Below are positions 26,172 through 34,878 of a stretch of DNA of 41,102 nt, piece after piece. The stretch comes from Pedobacter sp. UBA4863 (lineage in GTDB: Bacteria; Bacteroidota; Bacteroidia; Sphingobacteriales; Sphingobacteriaceae). The notes beneath the pieces are model-generated. The model did not search any database. It had not been told where the DNA came from and was given only the letters and a program-made list of their open reading frames with translations. The stretch is from the NCBI RefSeq assembly GCF_002399615.1, contig NZ_DHDZ01000058.1, positions 1-41,102 of the forward strand, given 5' to 3'. Both the position numbers and the translations under genes were made by a program. Within the stretch, counting starts at the first letter, position 1; each line of letters begins with the position of its first letter.

Positions 26172-29100
26172 CTAAACCATCTCCAGCATTTCTACGGCTT
26201 CGTCTATGTTGTTAATGTTATCGAACGAGATGCGCAAGCTGTCTTTCACCTCTTTTAAGTTACACAAACGTGGGTGCATTTGCGCAAAAGCCAAAACCTT
26301 ATTAAAGGTTTCCGAATCGAAAAACTTAGATTGCTTATCGCTCACAAAGTAACCTCTTAGAACATTTTTCTTATAGCTCACCTTTTCAAATCCCAATTTC
26401 TTGGCTATCCATTGTAGGCGTACCACTTTAAGCATGGCCAACACCTGCGAAGGGATAGGGCCAAACCTATCTCTCATTCTTTTCTCGAAAACTGCAATTT
26501 GTTGCTCGGTTTCTAGTTTCGATATTTCGGTGTATAGGTTATAGCGTTCGGTAATGTTGGTTACGTAGCTATCTGGAATATGCAATTCTACATCGGTATC
26601 TACTTGGGTAAAGCTTACATATGGTCTTTCGGGCTGGTCTTTAAACAGATCCTTAAATTCATCGTCTTTTAGCTCCTGTATGGCTTCGTCCAAAATTTTG
26701 TTGTACATCTCAAAACCAATCTCGGCAATAAAACCACTTTGTTCGCCACCTAAAAGGTTTCCGCTGCCGCGTATGTCTAAATCACGCATAGCGATGTTGA
26801 AACCACTTCCCAAATCAGAAAACTCTTCGATGGCACTTAAACGTTTGCGAGCCTCGTCTGTTAAGGTTGAGAGCGGTAAACTCAATAAATAACAGAAAGC
26901 TTTTTTATTAGAGCGGCCTACCCTACCACGCATTTGGTGCAAATCGCTTAACCCAAATAGGTGTGCATGGTTAATGATGATGGTATTGGCATTTGGCACG
27001 TCCAAACCTGTTTCTATAATGGTGGTTGCTACCAAAACATCTTTTTCGCCATTAATAAAATCGAGCATTACATCTTCTAGGGCATCGCCTTCTAATTGGC
27101 CATGTGCAATGCCAATTCGAGCGGTAGGCACCAAGGTTTGTATCAGCCCTGCTAATTGTTGTAGGTCTTGTACACGGTTATGCACAAAGAAAACCTGTCC
27201 GCCGCGGTCTAGTTCAAACTGAATGGCTTCTTGCAGTAATTTATCATTAAACACGTGTAGCTCGGTGGTAACGGGCTGCCTGTTTGGCGGCGGCGTGTTA
27301 ATAATAGACAAATCTCTGGCGCCCATTAAAGAGAAGTGCAAAGTGCGGGGAATTGGTGTAGCGGTTAGCGTTAGCGTATCAACACTTACCCGTAAAGCAC
27401 GTAGTTTTTCTTTGGCGGCTACCCCAAACTTTTGTTCTTCGTCAATTACCATTAAACCTAGGTCTTTAAACTTCACATCTTTGCTCAGCAAACGGTGCGT
27501 ACCTATAATAATATCTATTTTACCTTGTGCTAGCTTCTCTAAGCTTTCCTTTATTTGCTTGTTGGTTTTAAACCTGTTGATATAATCTACCGTACAAGGG
27601 AATTCTTTTAACCTAGATGAAAATGTTTTGAAGTGTTGCAGGGCCAAAATGGTAGTAGGCACTAAAATAGCTACTTGTTTGCCATTGGCTACTGCTTTAA
27701 AAGCGGCACGAAGGGCTACTTCGGTTTTGCCAAAGCCTACGTCGCCACAAACCAAACGATCCATAGGGTGCGGTGCTTCCATGTCCTTTTTTACATCGGC
27801 GGTGGCTTTCATTTGGTCGGGCGTATCTTCGTAAATGAAAGAGGCTTCGAGTTCGGTATCTAGGTAGCTATCTGGAGCAAAAGCGGTACCCACCTGCGCT
27901 TTGCGTAGCGCATAAAGCTTAATCAAGTCGCGGGCTATGTCTTTAACTTTTTTTTTAGTGCTTTTTTTTAGCTTGTCCCAAGCTTCGGTACCGAGCTTGT
28001 TCATTTTTGGCGGGGTGCCGTCTTTGCCGCTGTATTTCGCTATGCGATTTAACGAGTTAATATTTACATAAAGTAAGTCGTTATCGGCATAAACCAAACG
28101 GATCATTTCTTGCATTTTTCCGTTGTTTTCTACTTTCTCTAAGCCTGCGTATTTACCAATGCCGTGGTCTATGTGGGTTACAAAATCGCCGGGCTTTAGG
28201 TCTCTCAGTTCTTTTAAGGTAATGGCTTGGCTGCGCTGGTATCCTTTTTTAAGTTGGTATTTATAAAAACGATCAAATATTTGATGGTCGGTATAAAAGG
28301 CTACTTTTTGGGTAAAGTCCACAAAGCCTTCGCGTAGCGGAATATGGATAGGAATAAACTTTACCGTTTTATCAATATCGTCTAAAATGGCATAAAGGCG
28401 TTCTATTTGCTTTGCCGAGTTGCTAAAGATAAAATTGTTAACGCCTTGCTTTTCGTTTTCCTTAAAATTATGGATGAGTAGGTTGAAATCTTTATTGAAC
28501 GAAGGTTGTGGCTTAGTATCGAAGTTAAATACTTGATCTGTTTGGTAGAAAAATTGTTTTCCGAACTCTACCAAGGTAAAGTCTTGGAACAAATCTGCCA
28601 ACATTTTCTCGTCAGAGAAAGCAAACTTTGGATCTAACCAATTGGGATTTTGCTGCTTTTCTGCTGCCGAAAGTGCTTTCCAAAGTTCGTTCGCTTTTTT
28701 ATATCCAGACTTGATAATGTCTAAGGTAAAGGCCACGTCTTTAAACCAAAGTTGGGTGTCTTTTTCGATATAATCTAACAGGTTGATGTTGCTTTCTGTT
28801 AAAAACTTGGCTTGTACGTTTGGTACTATGGTTAGGTTTTTAACATCATCAACCGATAGCTGGCTCTCGATTTCGAAAGTACGGATGCTTTCTACTTCGT
28901 CGCCAAAAAACTCGATGCGGTAAGGTAAATCGTGAGAGAAAGAGAAAATATCTACAATGCCTCCGCGAATAGAGAACTGCCCTGGTTCGTACACAAAATC
29001 TGAGCGTTGAAAATCGTATTCGAATAAAAATTCATTAATAAAATCGATGCCTAAGCTAGTGCCAACAGCTATTTCTAAGGTGTTTTTTTCGAGTACGCTG

Positions 29101-29504
29101 CGGTCTATTACTTTTTCGGCCAGGGCTTCGGGGTAAGTAACCACAATTTGGCCATATTCGCTTTGGTGGTTTAGCTCGTTAAGTACTTCGGCCCTTGCCA
29201 ATACGTTTGCAGTATCAACCTGTGTAAATTCAAAGGGTTTACGAAAGGACGAAGGAAATAATAAAATCTCTTTGCCTAAAATGCTTTCTAAATCAGAAGA
29301 GAAATAAGCGGCCTCTTCTCTGTTGGGCAGTATAAAAAGCTGTGGCTTATGTTGTAAAAAATAGGTGGTAAGTGCAATAACTGCATCAGAAGAACCCACC
29401 AATCCTTTTAGTTGCGTTTTGCTTTTGCCAATATTCAGCGATTTAGCAAGGTCAAGTACCCGTTGGTCGGTTTTAAATCTATTAATTAAATCTCTAACGT
29501 TCAC
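26172..29504 (-). CDS. mfd: Transcription-repair coupling factor (Mfd)
   Basis: 1110-residue ATP-dependent translocase that removes stalled RNA polymerase and recruits UvrA. Order of domains: UvrB-like region (IRGGIVDIFSF, EFFGDEVESIRTF), RNA-polymerase interacting domain (LKPGDFVTHIDHGIGKYAGLE), RecG-like helicase with Walker A GDVGFGKTE near residues 585-595 and DEEQ box, motif VI region QMRGRVGRS, and the C-terminal TRCF domain. The start is GTG, only four nt after a -7 box, so the mRNA may be leaderless; no in-frame ATG lies close downstream. Length is typical. Confidence 0.96.
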   Translation of the reverse strand: MNVRDLINRFKTDQRVLDLAKSLNIGKSKTQLKGLVGSSDAVIALTTYFLQHKPQLFILPNREEAAYFSSDLESILGKEILLFPSSFRKPFEFTQVDTANVLARAEVLNELNHQSEYGQIVVTYPEALAEKVIDRSVLEKNTLEIAVGTSLGIDFINEFLFEYDFQRSDFVYEPGQFSIRGGIVDIFSFSHDLPYRIEFFGDEVESIRTFEIESQLSVDDVKNLTIVPNVQAKFLTESNINLLDYIEKDTQLWFKDVAFTLDIIKSGYKKANELWKALSAAEKQQNPNWLDPKFAFSDEKMLADLFQDFTLVEFGKQFFYQTDQVFNFDTKPQPSFNKDFNLLIHNFKENEKQGVNNFIFSNSAKQIERLYAILDDIDKTVKFIPIHIPLREGFVDFTQKVAFYTDHQIFDRFYKYQLKKGYQRSQAITLKELRDLKPGDFVTHIDHGIGKYAGLEKVENNGKMQEMIRLVYADNDLLYVNINSLNRIAKYSGKDGTPPKMNKLGTEAWDKLKKSTKKKVKDIARDLIKLYALRKAQVGTAFAPDSYLDTELEASFIYEDTPDQMKATADVKKDMEAPHPMDRLVCGDVGFGKTEVALRAAFKAVANGKQVAILVPTTILALQHFKTFSSRLKEFPCTVDYINRFKTNKQIKESLEKLAQGKIDIIIGTHRLLSKDVKFKDLGLMVIDEEQKFGVAAKEKLRALRVSVDTLTLTATPIPRTLHFSLMGARDLSIINTPPPNRQPVTTELHVFNDKLLQEAIQFELDRGGQVFFVHNRVQDLQQLAGLIQTLVPTARIGIAHGQLEGDALEDVMLDFINGEKDVLVATTIIETGLDVPNANTIIINHAHLFGLSDLHQMRGRVGRSNKKAFCYLLSLPLSTLTDEARKRLSAIEEFSDLGSGFNIAMRDLDIRGSGNLLGGEQSGFIAEIGFEMYNKILDEAIQELKDDEFKDLFKDQPERPYVSFTQVDTDVELHIPDSYVTNITERYNLYTEISKLETEQQIAVFEKRMRDRFGPIPSQVLAMLKVVRLQWIAKKLGFEKVSYKKNVLRGYFVSDKQSKFFDSETFNKVLAFAQMHPRLCNLKEVKDSLRISFDNINNIDEAVEMLEMV

Positions 29505-29861
29505 TAGCCAAAGATACGCATTGTATTATTGTTGTGTGGTTAAATTGTTAAATAAGTGGGCAAGTGCACTAGCGGGAGAGTTTGTTAATCTAATTGGGCA
29601 TTGGGTCTGCTGCGCCTTCAAAAATTGCATCCTGCATCGTAGCTGCTTCTTCCTTCCTTCGGTACAGCAGTAAAACAACCGAAATATACACTCATTTAAG
29701 TATTAAAAACCTAAAAAATAATAAAAGCCCATTTGATGACTTATAATAATTTATATATATTGGATAAGTTTATGAGACAAACAACCATTTACTGATGTAT
29801 ATGCCTCATTTTATGAGATGTATATATAAGTTAGGCGACATTTACCAAAACACACAATCAA
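29505..29861. other. Intergenic region upstream of mfd and the lone lipoprotein gene
   Basis: 357 nt. The left half holds the mfd -7 box and otherwise nothing recognised. From about 29690 the sequence turns very AT-rich and includes CTCAT-TTT-ATGAG (a small hairpin) and a GTTAGGCGA motif at 29832-29840. No credible gene. Confidence 0.55.
29509..29516 (-). promoter_or_regulatory. -7 box TATCTTTG for mfd
   Basis: Minus-strand TAnnTTTG match, separated from the GTG start by four nt. The same geometry (TATnTTTG, four nt, GTG) is seen at the integrase gene. Confidence 0.45.
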
Positions 29862-30433
29862 ATGAAAATCAATAAATTAGTTTTATTAGCATTTATGATG
29901 GTATTCACATCTTGTTATGCACAAAACACAAAAGAACCAAAAATTAATACTAAATTTAACAAAGAATACGCATCAAGTAGAAAATCATTTGTAGGAAAAC
30001 TAAATAATGTAGAATATAAAGAATTAAGAAATAGATTATTGAATGTTCTGAGAGCTGAAATACCTGATAACAATGCTATTCTAATTAATTATTATCAAAA
30101 AGGTTCAAACTGTTATGAATATGGACTTGGAAAAAAAGACGCTTTAACCGTTATCGAAAACTGTATTCGGATTTCTTCTCAAATATCAAGAGAAAATAAT
30201 ACAACAGATTTTTTTCTTTATTCAGACAAAACACCGAATAAAGAAAGAATTGAGAACAGAAATAATTTTATTCTAGATTCGGGATTTTTTGAAGAAAACA
30301 TATTTACCCTAAAAGAAAATTGTAGGGCTTTTTTTATTCTAAAAACAAATGGAGAATTTATGAAATATTATGGTTCAGACTATTATTCTGAAGTAAAGAA
30401 ATTCCTTGAAAAAAAATAAAAACATCGCCTAAC
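29832..30433. repeat. Inverted attC-like heptamers flanking a lone gene
   Basis: GTTAGGCGA at 29832-29840 and its inverse TCGCCTAAC at 30425-30433 bracket a single AT-rich gene. GTTAGGC and GCCTAAC fit the integron attC outer-site consensus GTTRRRY and RYYYAAC in the right order for a cassette. The rest of an attC site was not found. Candidate cassette only. Confidence 0.35.
29862..30419 (+). CDS. Small secreted lipoprotein-like protein of unknown function
   Basis: 185 residues with a lipoprotein-type signal (LLAFMMVFTSCYAQ; candidate lipobox ending in Cys19) or an ordinary signal peptide cleaved after YAQ. The remainder is Lys/Asn-rich with no family I recognise; possible beta-alpha content (NAILINYYQKGSNCYEYGLGKKD). 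It looks much more AT-rich than the core genes and stands alone between mfd and a transposase remnant, flanked by inverted GTTAGGC/GCCTAAC motifs. Probably acquired cargo. Function unknown. Confidence 0.6.
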   Translation: MKINKLVLLAFMMVFTSCYAQNTKEPKINTKFNKEYASSRKSFVGKLNNVEYKELRNRLLNVLRAEIPDNNAILINYYQKGSNCYEYGLGKKDALTVIENCIRISSQISRENNTTDFFLYSDKTPNKERIENRNNFILDSGFFEENIFTLKENCRAFFILKTNGEFMKYYGSDYYSEVKKFLEKK

Positions 30434-30575
30434 ATCGGTAACTGTTACACAACTTCAAATTTTACGTAAAACCGAAGAAAACGACCTGCTTTAAGCCCCT
30501 ATAAACAAGGCCAATGCTAACGCTCAATAAAACATTCAGCAAATTACACGAGCCTATAAAGCTTTGTATGCACCC

Positions 30576-31103
30576 TCAAAAAAACGTTTCCAGATGGCAA
30601 GAGCAATCCTTTAATTGGGGCATGCCTTGCGCCATTATTGTTGGGTTTTTACGAATAAATTTGAGCAGTTTCTTTAGATTATAGCTCAATGCGGCCATTA
30701 AGACATGCTTGTTGGCCTGTGCCATGCCCCTGCTATTGATCCGTTTCATGTTCTGGTGGTTAATTAAAGTACCAAGTACTGGTTCTACCGTGCTACTTCG
30801 GCTTTTAACCAGCCTACGGTGATAGGCTTTGTTATCCGTTAATTTTTGGTGCATCCTATCATAAAGTGGCTTATGGATAATTTCATCTAGCTTTTTAAAC
30901 TTACTTACCCTGCCGCAACATTGTGCCCTAACTGGGCAGTGCTTACAATCGCTCTCACTGCTGCGGTAAGTTTTCTTCTGGTAGCCCTTGCTATCGGTAT
31001 GGGTGCTTTTGTATGGCAAAATAGCACAATTACCTCCTGCCTGTAGGCATTCGTATTGGTTTTTTTCTACTATTAATCGGACCAATTTCACGGAAGCACA
31101 CAC
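30576..31103 (-). pseudogene. 5'-truncated IS1182-type transposase
   Basis: Only the C-terminal part of a DDE transposase remains: a cysteine-rich segment (CKHCPVRAQCC) followed by SSTVEPVLGTLINHQNMKRI, which carries the final catalytic glutamate, and the usual C-terminal ALSYNLKKLLKF. The N-terminal catalytic aspartates are missing; the reading frame opens at about 31103 with no natural start (GTG in an unrelated-looking sequence). The known full-length family is about 450-550 residues, so roughly two thirds is lost. No terminal inverted repeats could be paired. The 3' IS end may lie near 30445, where TGTTACACAACTTC appears. Non-functional remnant. Confidence 0.8.
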
Positions 31104-31145
31104 GTGCTGAATATCGATTGCGAAACTTTATCGAAAATGAAGTAA
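31104..31145 (+). pseudogene. Possible 3' end of a beheaded gene
   Basis: A plus-strand frame reads VLNIDCETLSKMK then TAA at 31143-31145, 15 nt before a good terminator that otherwise has no gene. The upstream side is the truncated end of the transposase remnant. Suggests that an IS-mediated deletion removed the gene body. Too short to identify. Confidence 0.3.
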
Positions 31146-31160
31146 CTGCTTTTTCTAGGA

Positions 31161-31201
31161 AGCGGGCATCTATTTATTTTAAATGTATGCCCGCTTTTTT
31201 T
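31161..31201 (+). terminator. Orphan intrinsic terminator
   Basis: 9-bp stem AGCGGGCAT / ATGCCCGCT followed by seven T's on the plus strand. No intact plus-strand gene ends nearby, which supports the lost-gene reading of 31104-31145. Confidence 0.75.
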
Positions 31202-31347
31202 ATACCTTTTCTATTGCCAAATTTTTTCTTTGGTTAGTTAATTTTTCCACTTTGTCGGGTTTTATTTCCTTTTGGTCGAAAATGATTTAAAATAAGTAAC
31301 AATACCCTTATTATTGCTTCTAATTAATAAACAACAAAGAAACGGCG

Positions 31348-31653
31348 ATGAGCAAAGCTGGGAATTATGTAGAAATTGTTTTTTGGATTTTAGCGTTAAC
31401 GTTACTGGCCACTGCCCATCCACAAGAGCATCATTTTACACTATGCCCACTGGCAAACCTAGGTTTCGAATGGTGCCCGGGATGTGGTTTAGGTAGATCC
31501 ATTACGGCCATCTTTAATGCTGATTTTAATGCAAGTTTTAGGCAACATTGGTTTGGCATACCTGCCCTACTCATTATCCTTTACCGCATTTATCAGTTAG
31601 GTAAACAATTAATTTTTAAACAAAACAACTATCTAAAATATAAGGAGATTTAA
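31348..31653 (+). CDS. DUF2752 small membrane protein
   Basis: 101 residues. One N-terminal membrane segment (about 8-24), the family signature CPLANLGFEWCPGCGLGRSI (about 34-53) with its CPxCG-type cysteine pair, and a second membrane segment (about 70-90). The family is widespread and uncharacterised. It ends two nt before the start of the TM2 protein gene, so the two are cotranscribed and probably coupled. Confidence 0.85.
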   Translation: MSKAGNYVEIVFWILALTLLATAHPQEHHFTLCPLANLGFEWCPGCGLGRSITAIFNADFNASFRQHWFGIPALLIILYRIYQLGKQLIFKQNNYLKYKEI

Positions 31654-31655
31654 TC

Positions 31656-32015
31656 ATGTTCGACCAAAATTTTATGACATTGCCGGGGATTAGCCCTCAA
31701 GAATATTCTTACTTGCAATCTGCAACGCAAGGTTTCAACGAACAACAATTGCGTACGTTTTTAATGGTATATGCCGGTAAACGCAAAAATCCTAGCGATA
31801 TTTTATTATTCACGCTATTAGGCTTTTTAGGCTTTGCAGGTATCCAACGTTTCGTTGTTGGACAAATTGGAATGGGTATCTTATACATTTTAACTTGCGG
31901 TTTGTGTTTTATCGGTACCATTATCGATTTAATTAACCATAAGCAAATTACCTTTGAGCACAACCAACGCATGGTTTTCGAAAGTATGCAAATGGTTAAA
32001 ATGAGCAACTTTTAA
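31656..32015 (+). CDS. TM2 domain membrane protein
   Basis: 119 residues. A soluble N-terminal half (QEYSYLQSATQGFNEQQLRTFLMVYAGKRK) leads to the TM2 domain: two membrane helices around the motif FAGIQRFVVGQIGMGILYILTCG, then an aspartate-containing end (IIDL) typical of the family. Shine-Dalgarno AAGGAG at 31642-31647. Operon with DUF2752 upstream; terminator downstream. Function unknown in bacteria. Confidence 0.88.
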   Translation: MFDQNFMTLPGISPQEYSYLQSATQGFNEQQLRTFLMVYAGKRKNPSDILLFTLLGFLGFAGIQRFVVGQIGMGILYILTCGLCFIGTIIDLINHKQITFEHNQRMVFESMQMVKMSNF

Positions 32016-32057
32016 GCTGCAACTCTTAAAGCAAAATAGTTTATACACACAAATACC

Positions 32058-32092
32058 AAATCCCTATGGCCCAAAAACTATAGGGATTTTTT
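32058..32092 (+). terminator. Intrinsic terminator after the TM2 gene
   Basis: 10-bp stem AAATCCCTAT / ATAGGGATTT with a 12-nt loop, followed by T's. Confidence 0.8.
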
Positions 32093-32218
32093 AGTTTGAT
32101 GGATTCTAAAAACGCAATTGTTCTAATTGCAACTTTTCTACAGACGTGCTCATGTTCGAATAAAGAAGACTAAAGGATGGCGGGGCTATAATTTGTCTAT
32201 TTTCCGTATTTTTATACC

Positions 32219-33316
32219 ATGAAGTTATTCGAGATTACCAATTTTTTGGAAGATTTGGCTCCGCTCAGCTACCAAGAAGATTACGATAATGCAGGTTTAA
32301 TAGTAGGCAACCCAAACGATGATATTCATGCGGCATTAGTTTCCTTAGATTGTACCGAGCAAATTGTTGATGAGGCCATTGCAAAAAACTGTAATCTCAT
32401 TATTGCCCACCACCCTATCGTTTTTAAAGGTTTAAAAAAACTAAATGGCAAAAATTATGTAGAACGTGTGGTTTTAAAAGCCATTAAAAACAACATCGCA
32501 TTATATGCCATACACACCAATTTAGACAGTGTACAGCATGGCGTAAATGCCGAAATTTGTAAACGATTGGGCTTAGTGGACACAAAAATTTTAGCGCCCA
32601 AAGCCGGTATCTTAAAAAAACTGGTTACTTTTTGCCAACATAAAGATGCCGAGCAATTACGAAATGCCCTATTTAGTGCGGGGGCCGGGAACATTAACAA
32701 TTATAGCGATTGCAGTTTTAATGTAGATGGCACAGGAACCTTTACAGGAAATGAACAAGCCAACCCAACCCTAGGCCAAGCAGGTGTACGCGAATACGCT
32801 AACGAAACCCGTATCGAAGTTATTTTTAAGGCCCCTAACGAACGTAAGATTTTAACCGCATTGTTTCAAAACCATCCTTACGAAGAGGTGGCCTACGATA
32901 TTTATGCCTTGGAAAACAAATTACAAAATGTAGGTTCGGGCATGGTAGGCCAGTTAGAAAATGCTTTGTGGGGCAAAGATTTTTTGCATTTGGTAAAAAA
33001 CAACATGCAGGCAACAGTATTGCGCCATACCGCTATACTGCCCCAACAAATTAAAAAAGTAGCCGTTTGTGGTGGCTCTGGTAGTTTTTTGCTAAAAAAT
33101 GCCATTGCCGCAGGTGCCAACGTGTTTGTTACCGCCGACTTTAAGTACCATGAATTCTTCGATGCTGAAGATAAAATCATGATTGTAGATTTGGGACATT
33201 TTGAAAGTGAACAGTTTACATCTAATTTGTTGATAGCTAATATTCAAGAAAAATTTCCTAACTTTGCAATCCGTTTAACGGAGCATAACACAAACCCCAT
33301 AAATTATTTCATTTAA
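32219..33316 (+). CDS. Nif3-like dinuclear metal centre protein (YqfO type)
   Basis: 365-residue member of the NIF3 family, which forms hexameric rings with a two-metal site; annotated GTP cyclohydrolase-like activities remain uncertain. Metal ligands are visible in IAHHPIVFKGL and IHTNLDSVQHGVN and in the C-terminal DLGHFESEQF. The central PII/CutA-like insert (KLVTFCQHKDAEQLRNALF ... NHPYEEVAYDIY) makes it the long Bacillus YqfO type. Its TAA stop lies within the 16-bp attL repeat of the integrated element. Before insertion this stop overlapped the start of the zinc-ribbon gene now at 38374, implying an original two-gene operon. Confidence 0.92.
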   Translation: MKLFEITNFLEDLAPLSYQEDYDNAGLIVGNPNDDIHAALVSLDCTEQIVDEAIAKNCNLIIAHHPIVFKGLKKLNGKNYVERVVLKAIKNNIALYAIHTNLDSVQHGVNAEICKRLGLVDTKILAPKAGILKKLVTFCQHKDAEQLRNALFSAGAGNINNYSDCSFNVDGTGTFTGNEQANPTLGQAGVREYANETRIEVIFKAPNERKILTALFQNHPYEEVAYDIYALENKLQNVGSGMVGQLENALWGKDFLHLVKNNMQATVLRHTAILPQQIKKVAVCGGSGSFLLKNAIAAGANVFVTADFKYHEFFDAEDKIMIVDLGHFESEQFTSNLLIANIQEKFPNFAIRLTEHNTNPINYFI

Positions 33317-33320
33317 TGGA
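33305..33320. repeat. attL: left 16-bp direct repeat of the integrated element
   Basis: TATTTCATTTAATGGA, identical to 38363-38378 and mismatched on both sides beyond it. Contains the nif3-like stop codon TAA (33314-33316) and a would-be ATG (33316-33318). Confidence 0.85.
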
Positions 33321-33391
33321 GGTGTTTTAGTTGGTTTAAAAGCCGTTTTTTATTTATATAATCTCGCTTAAATATCCATTTAATAGTAATA

Positions 33392-33414
33392 TGATACCAT
33401 AATTGATACCAATT
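33392..33414 (+). promoter_or_regulatory. Candidate recombinase arm sites, left pair
   Basis: Two direct TGATACCA motifs (33392-33399 and 33404-33411) spaced 12 nt apart, about 70 nt inside attL. The right end of the element has the same motif pair with the same 12-nt period in the same orientation. The second copy overlaps the integrase promoter region. Confidence 0.55.
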
Positions 33415-33429
33415 ATTTTCTTATATTTG
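33403..33429 (+). promoter_or_regulatory. Integrase promoter: TTG, 16 nt, TATATTTG
   Basis: -33-like TTG at 33403-33405 and -7 box TATATTTG at 33422-33429. The TTG lies within the second TGATACCA arm motif, so recombinase binding could repress its own gene. The GTG start follows four nt later. Confidence 0.5.
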
Positions 33430-33433
33430 GTCT

Positions 33434-34639
33434 GTGGAATCGTTGAATAAGCATTGTGAAACCCCTTTTGTAGCTAAAGACAAATCAAAGTGGTACATCC
33501 AATTTTGGTACAAGGATAGTTTTGGGGCGAGAAAACCTTACAAGAAGGCATACGATTTAAATAAGGCTGACTATCTAAAAAAGGTTGGTAATAATCTTGT
33601 AGAGATTAATAAAACAGAGAGAAAATCACATGCCCAAAATCTTGTAAACAGTCTCAAAAATTCTCTATTAAAACAATACTTTAATCCCAATACTAGACTA
33701 TTCGAATCCCTAGATAAAGCAGATTTGCCTTTTATTGGATACCTCAAAGATTTTGTAAATTATAACCCAAGAAAGAAACGAAGTGACAACACTAAAGAGC
33801 TTTATAAATCTTACAATAGGGTTATTGAAGAATTCCTAACAAAAAGGAATTTATCTGCAATTGCCCTAAATAAAGTTACCAAGGAATTAGTCTCTGAATT
33901 TTTATTAAAGGTTGAGGACAATGGTAAAACAGGTCATCGAGATAATTATTTGCGATACTTAAAAGGTTGCTTTAAATATTGTGTGGATTATTTGGAGGTT
34001 CTGCCTAAGAATCCTTTGCAGATTTTAAACACAATCAATAATCAAGATTCAGAGACAAATAAGGCATATCCGAGTGAACTACTAGAATTGGTATTAGCTG
34101 AAAGTAAAAAGCTTGACTATCATTTCTATCTGTTGCTGCGGTTGATATATTATACTCTAAGGCGACCAAGTGAATTACTTGCGCTTCAGTATAAGAATTT
34201 TGATTTTGATAAAGGAACAATATCTTTTCATAGCAGTATTATCAAAACTAACAGGACATTATCAACACGATTACCGAAGCATTTACTCGAAGAACTAAAA
34301 AATAATATTCCTAGAGGTGTCAAGAGGGATGATTATTTCTTTGGGAATGTTGGCAGAGCTGGAAAAAAAAATGAATACATTAAGTCTTTATTTGCATCCT
34401 GCAAAACTCCATTTGTACACTTTCAAGACAAATTCAAAACGATACAGAAACGGCTAAACTTGGAGAAGGGTTATACTTTGTACTCATTTAAGCATAGCGG
34501 TATCGTTTATGCTATCGAGGAGATGCAATGGAGCGATTACGATATCATAAGCTATACAGGTCATACAGATACTGCAATCTTAGGGAGATACTCCCGTGAT
34601 GCTAAAAGACCTGTTAAAGAGCATACGGGTACGATATAG
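33434..34639 (+). CDS. Tyrosine recombinase / integrase
   Basis: 401 residues. An N-terminal arm-binding-like region (KSKWYIQFWYKDSFGARK), a SAM-like core-binding domain (about 95-195) and the catalytic domain. Catalytic residues: R244 in TLRRPSEL, K271 in SIIKTNRT, H377 in YTGHTDT and nucleophile Y386 in LGRYSR. Box II reads LYSFKHSG instead of HxLRH, so the usual second arginine is a lysine (K353), a variant I associate with some Bacteroidota integrases. GTG start, possibly leaderless. It sits just inside attL, pointing into the element, and should excise or integrate it at the 16-bp repeat. Confidence 0.9.
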   Translation: MESLNKHCETPFVAKDKSKWYIQFWYKDSFGARKPYKKAYDLNKADYLKKVGNNLVEINKTERKSHAQNLVNSLKNSLLKQYFNPNTRLFESLDKADLPFIGYLKDFVNYNPRKKRSDNTKELYKSYNRVIEEFLTKRNLSAIALNKVTKELVSEFLLKVEDNGKTGHRDNYLRYLKGCFKYCVDYLEVLPKNPLQILNTINNQDSETNKAYPSELLELVLAESKKLDYHFYLLLRLIYYTLRRPSELLALQYKNFDFDKGTISFHSSIIKTNRTLSTRLPKHLLEELKNNIPRGVKRDDYFFGNVGRAGKKNEYIKSLFASCKTPFVHFQDKFKTIQKRLNLEKGYTLYSFKHSGIVYAIEEMQWSDYDIISYTGHTDTAILGRYSRDAKRPVKEHTGTI

Positions 34640-34878
34640 GGGCGTGAATTGTAACATAAATATTACAATTTGAATATCTTTCTTATAATCAATTTGTTAT
34701 CTATATAATTTCAAGAATCTTTTTATAAAAACTTGTTTTTTTTCAATTCTACAGTATTGTTGCTGTATTCGGTCACTATTTATATATGACCGTCACAAGC
34801 AGCTATCTAGATGCAAGCCATGTAGTAATGGTGTCAAGATTCTGTGTAAGTGTTTGATTAATAAGGTTTAATTAATAT
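34640..34878. other. Noncoding gap with two hairpins; candidate replication origin
   Basis: AT-rich gap of 239 nt. Two adjacent hairpins lie at 34750-34767 (TACAG / CTGTA) and 34770-34792 (CGGTCA / TGACCG, loop CTATTTATATA). Placed immediately upstream of the putative HUH Rep gene, they are a candidate nick site/origin. No gene seen. Confidence 0.4.

Noticed and set aside
29365..29673. Plus-strand frame of 102 codons overlapping the mfd start
   Set aside because: Mostly antisense to mfd, low-complexity residues, no start context; treated as chance.
31161..31201. Terminator of the transposase remnant
   Set aside because: The T-run is on the plus strand while the transposase is on the minus strand, and the stem lies upstream of it.
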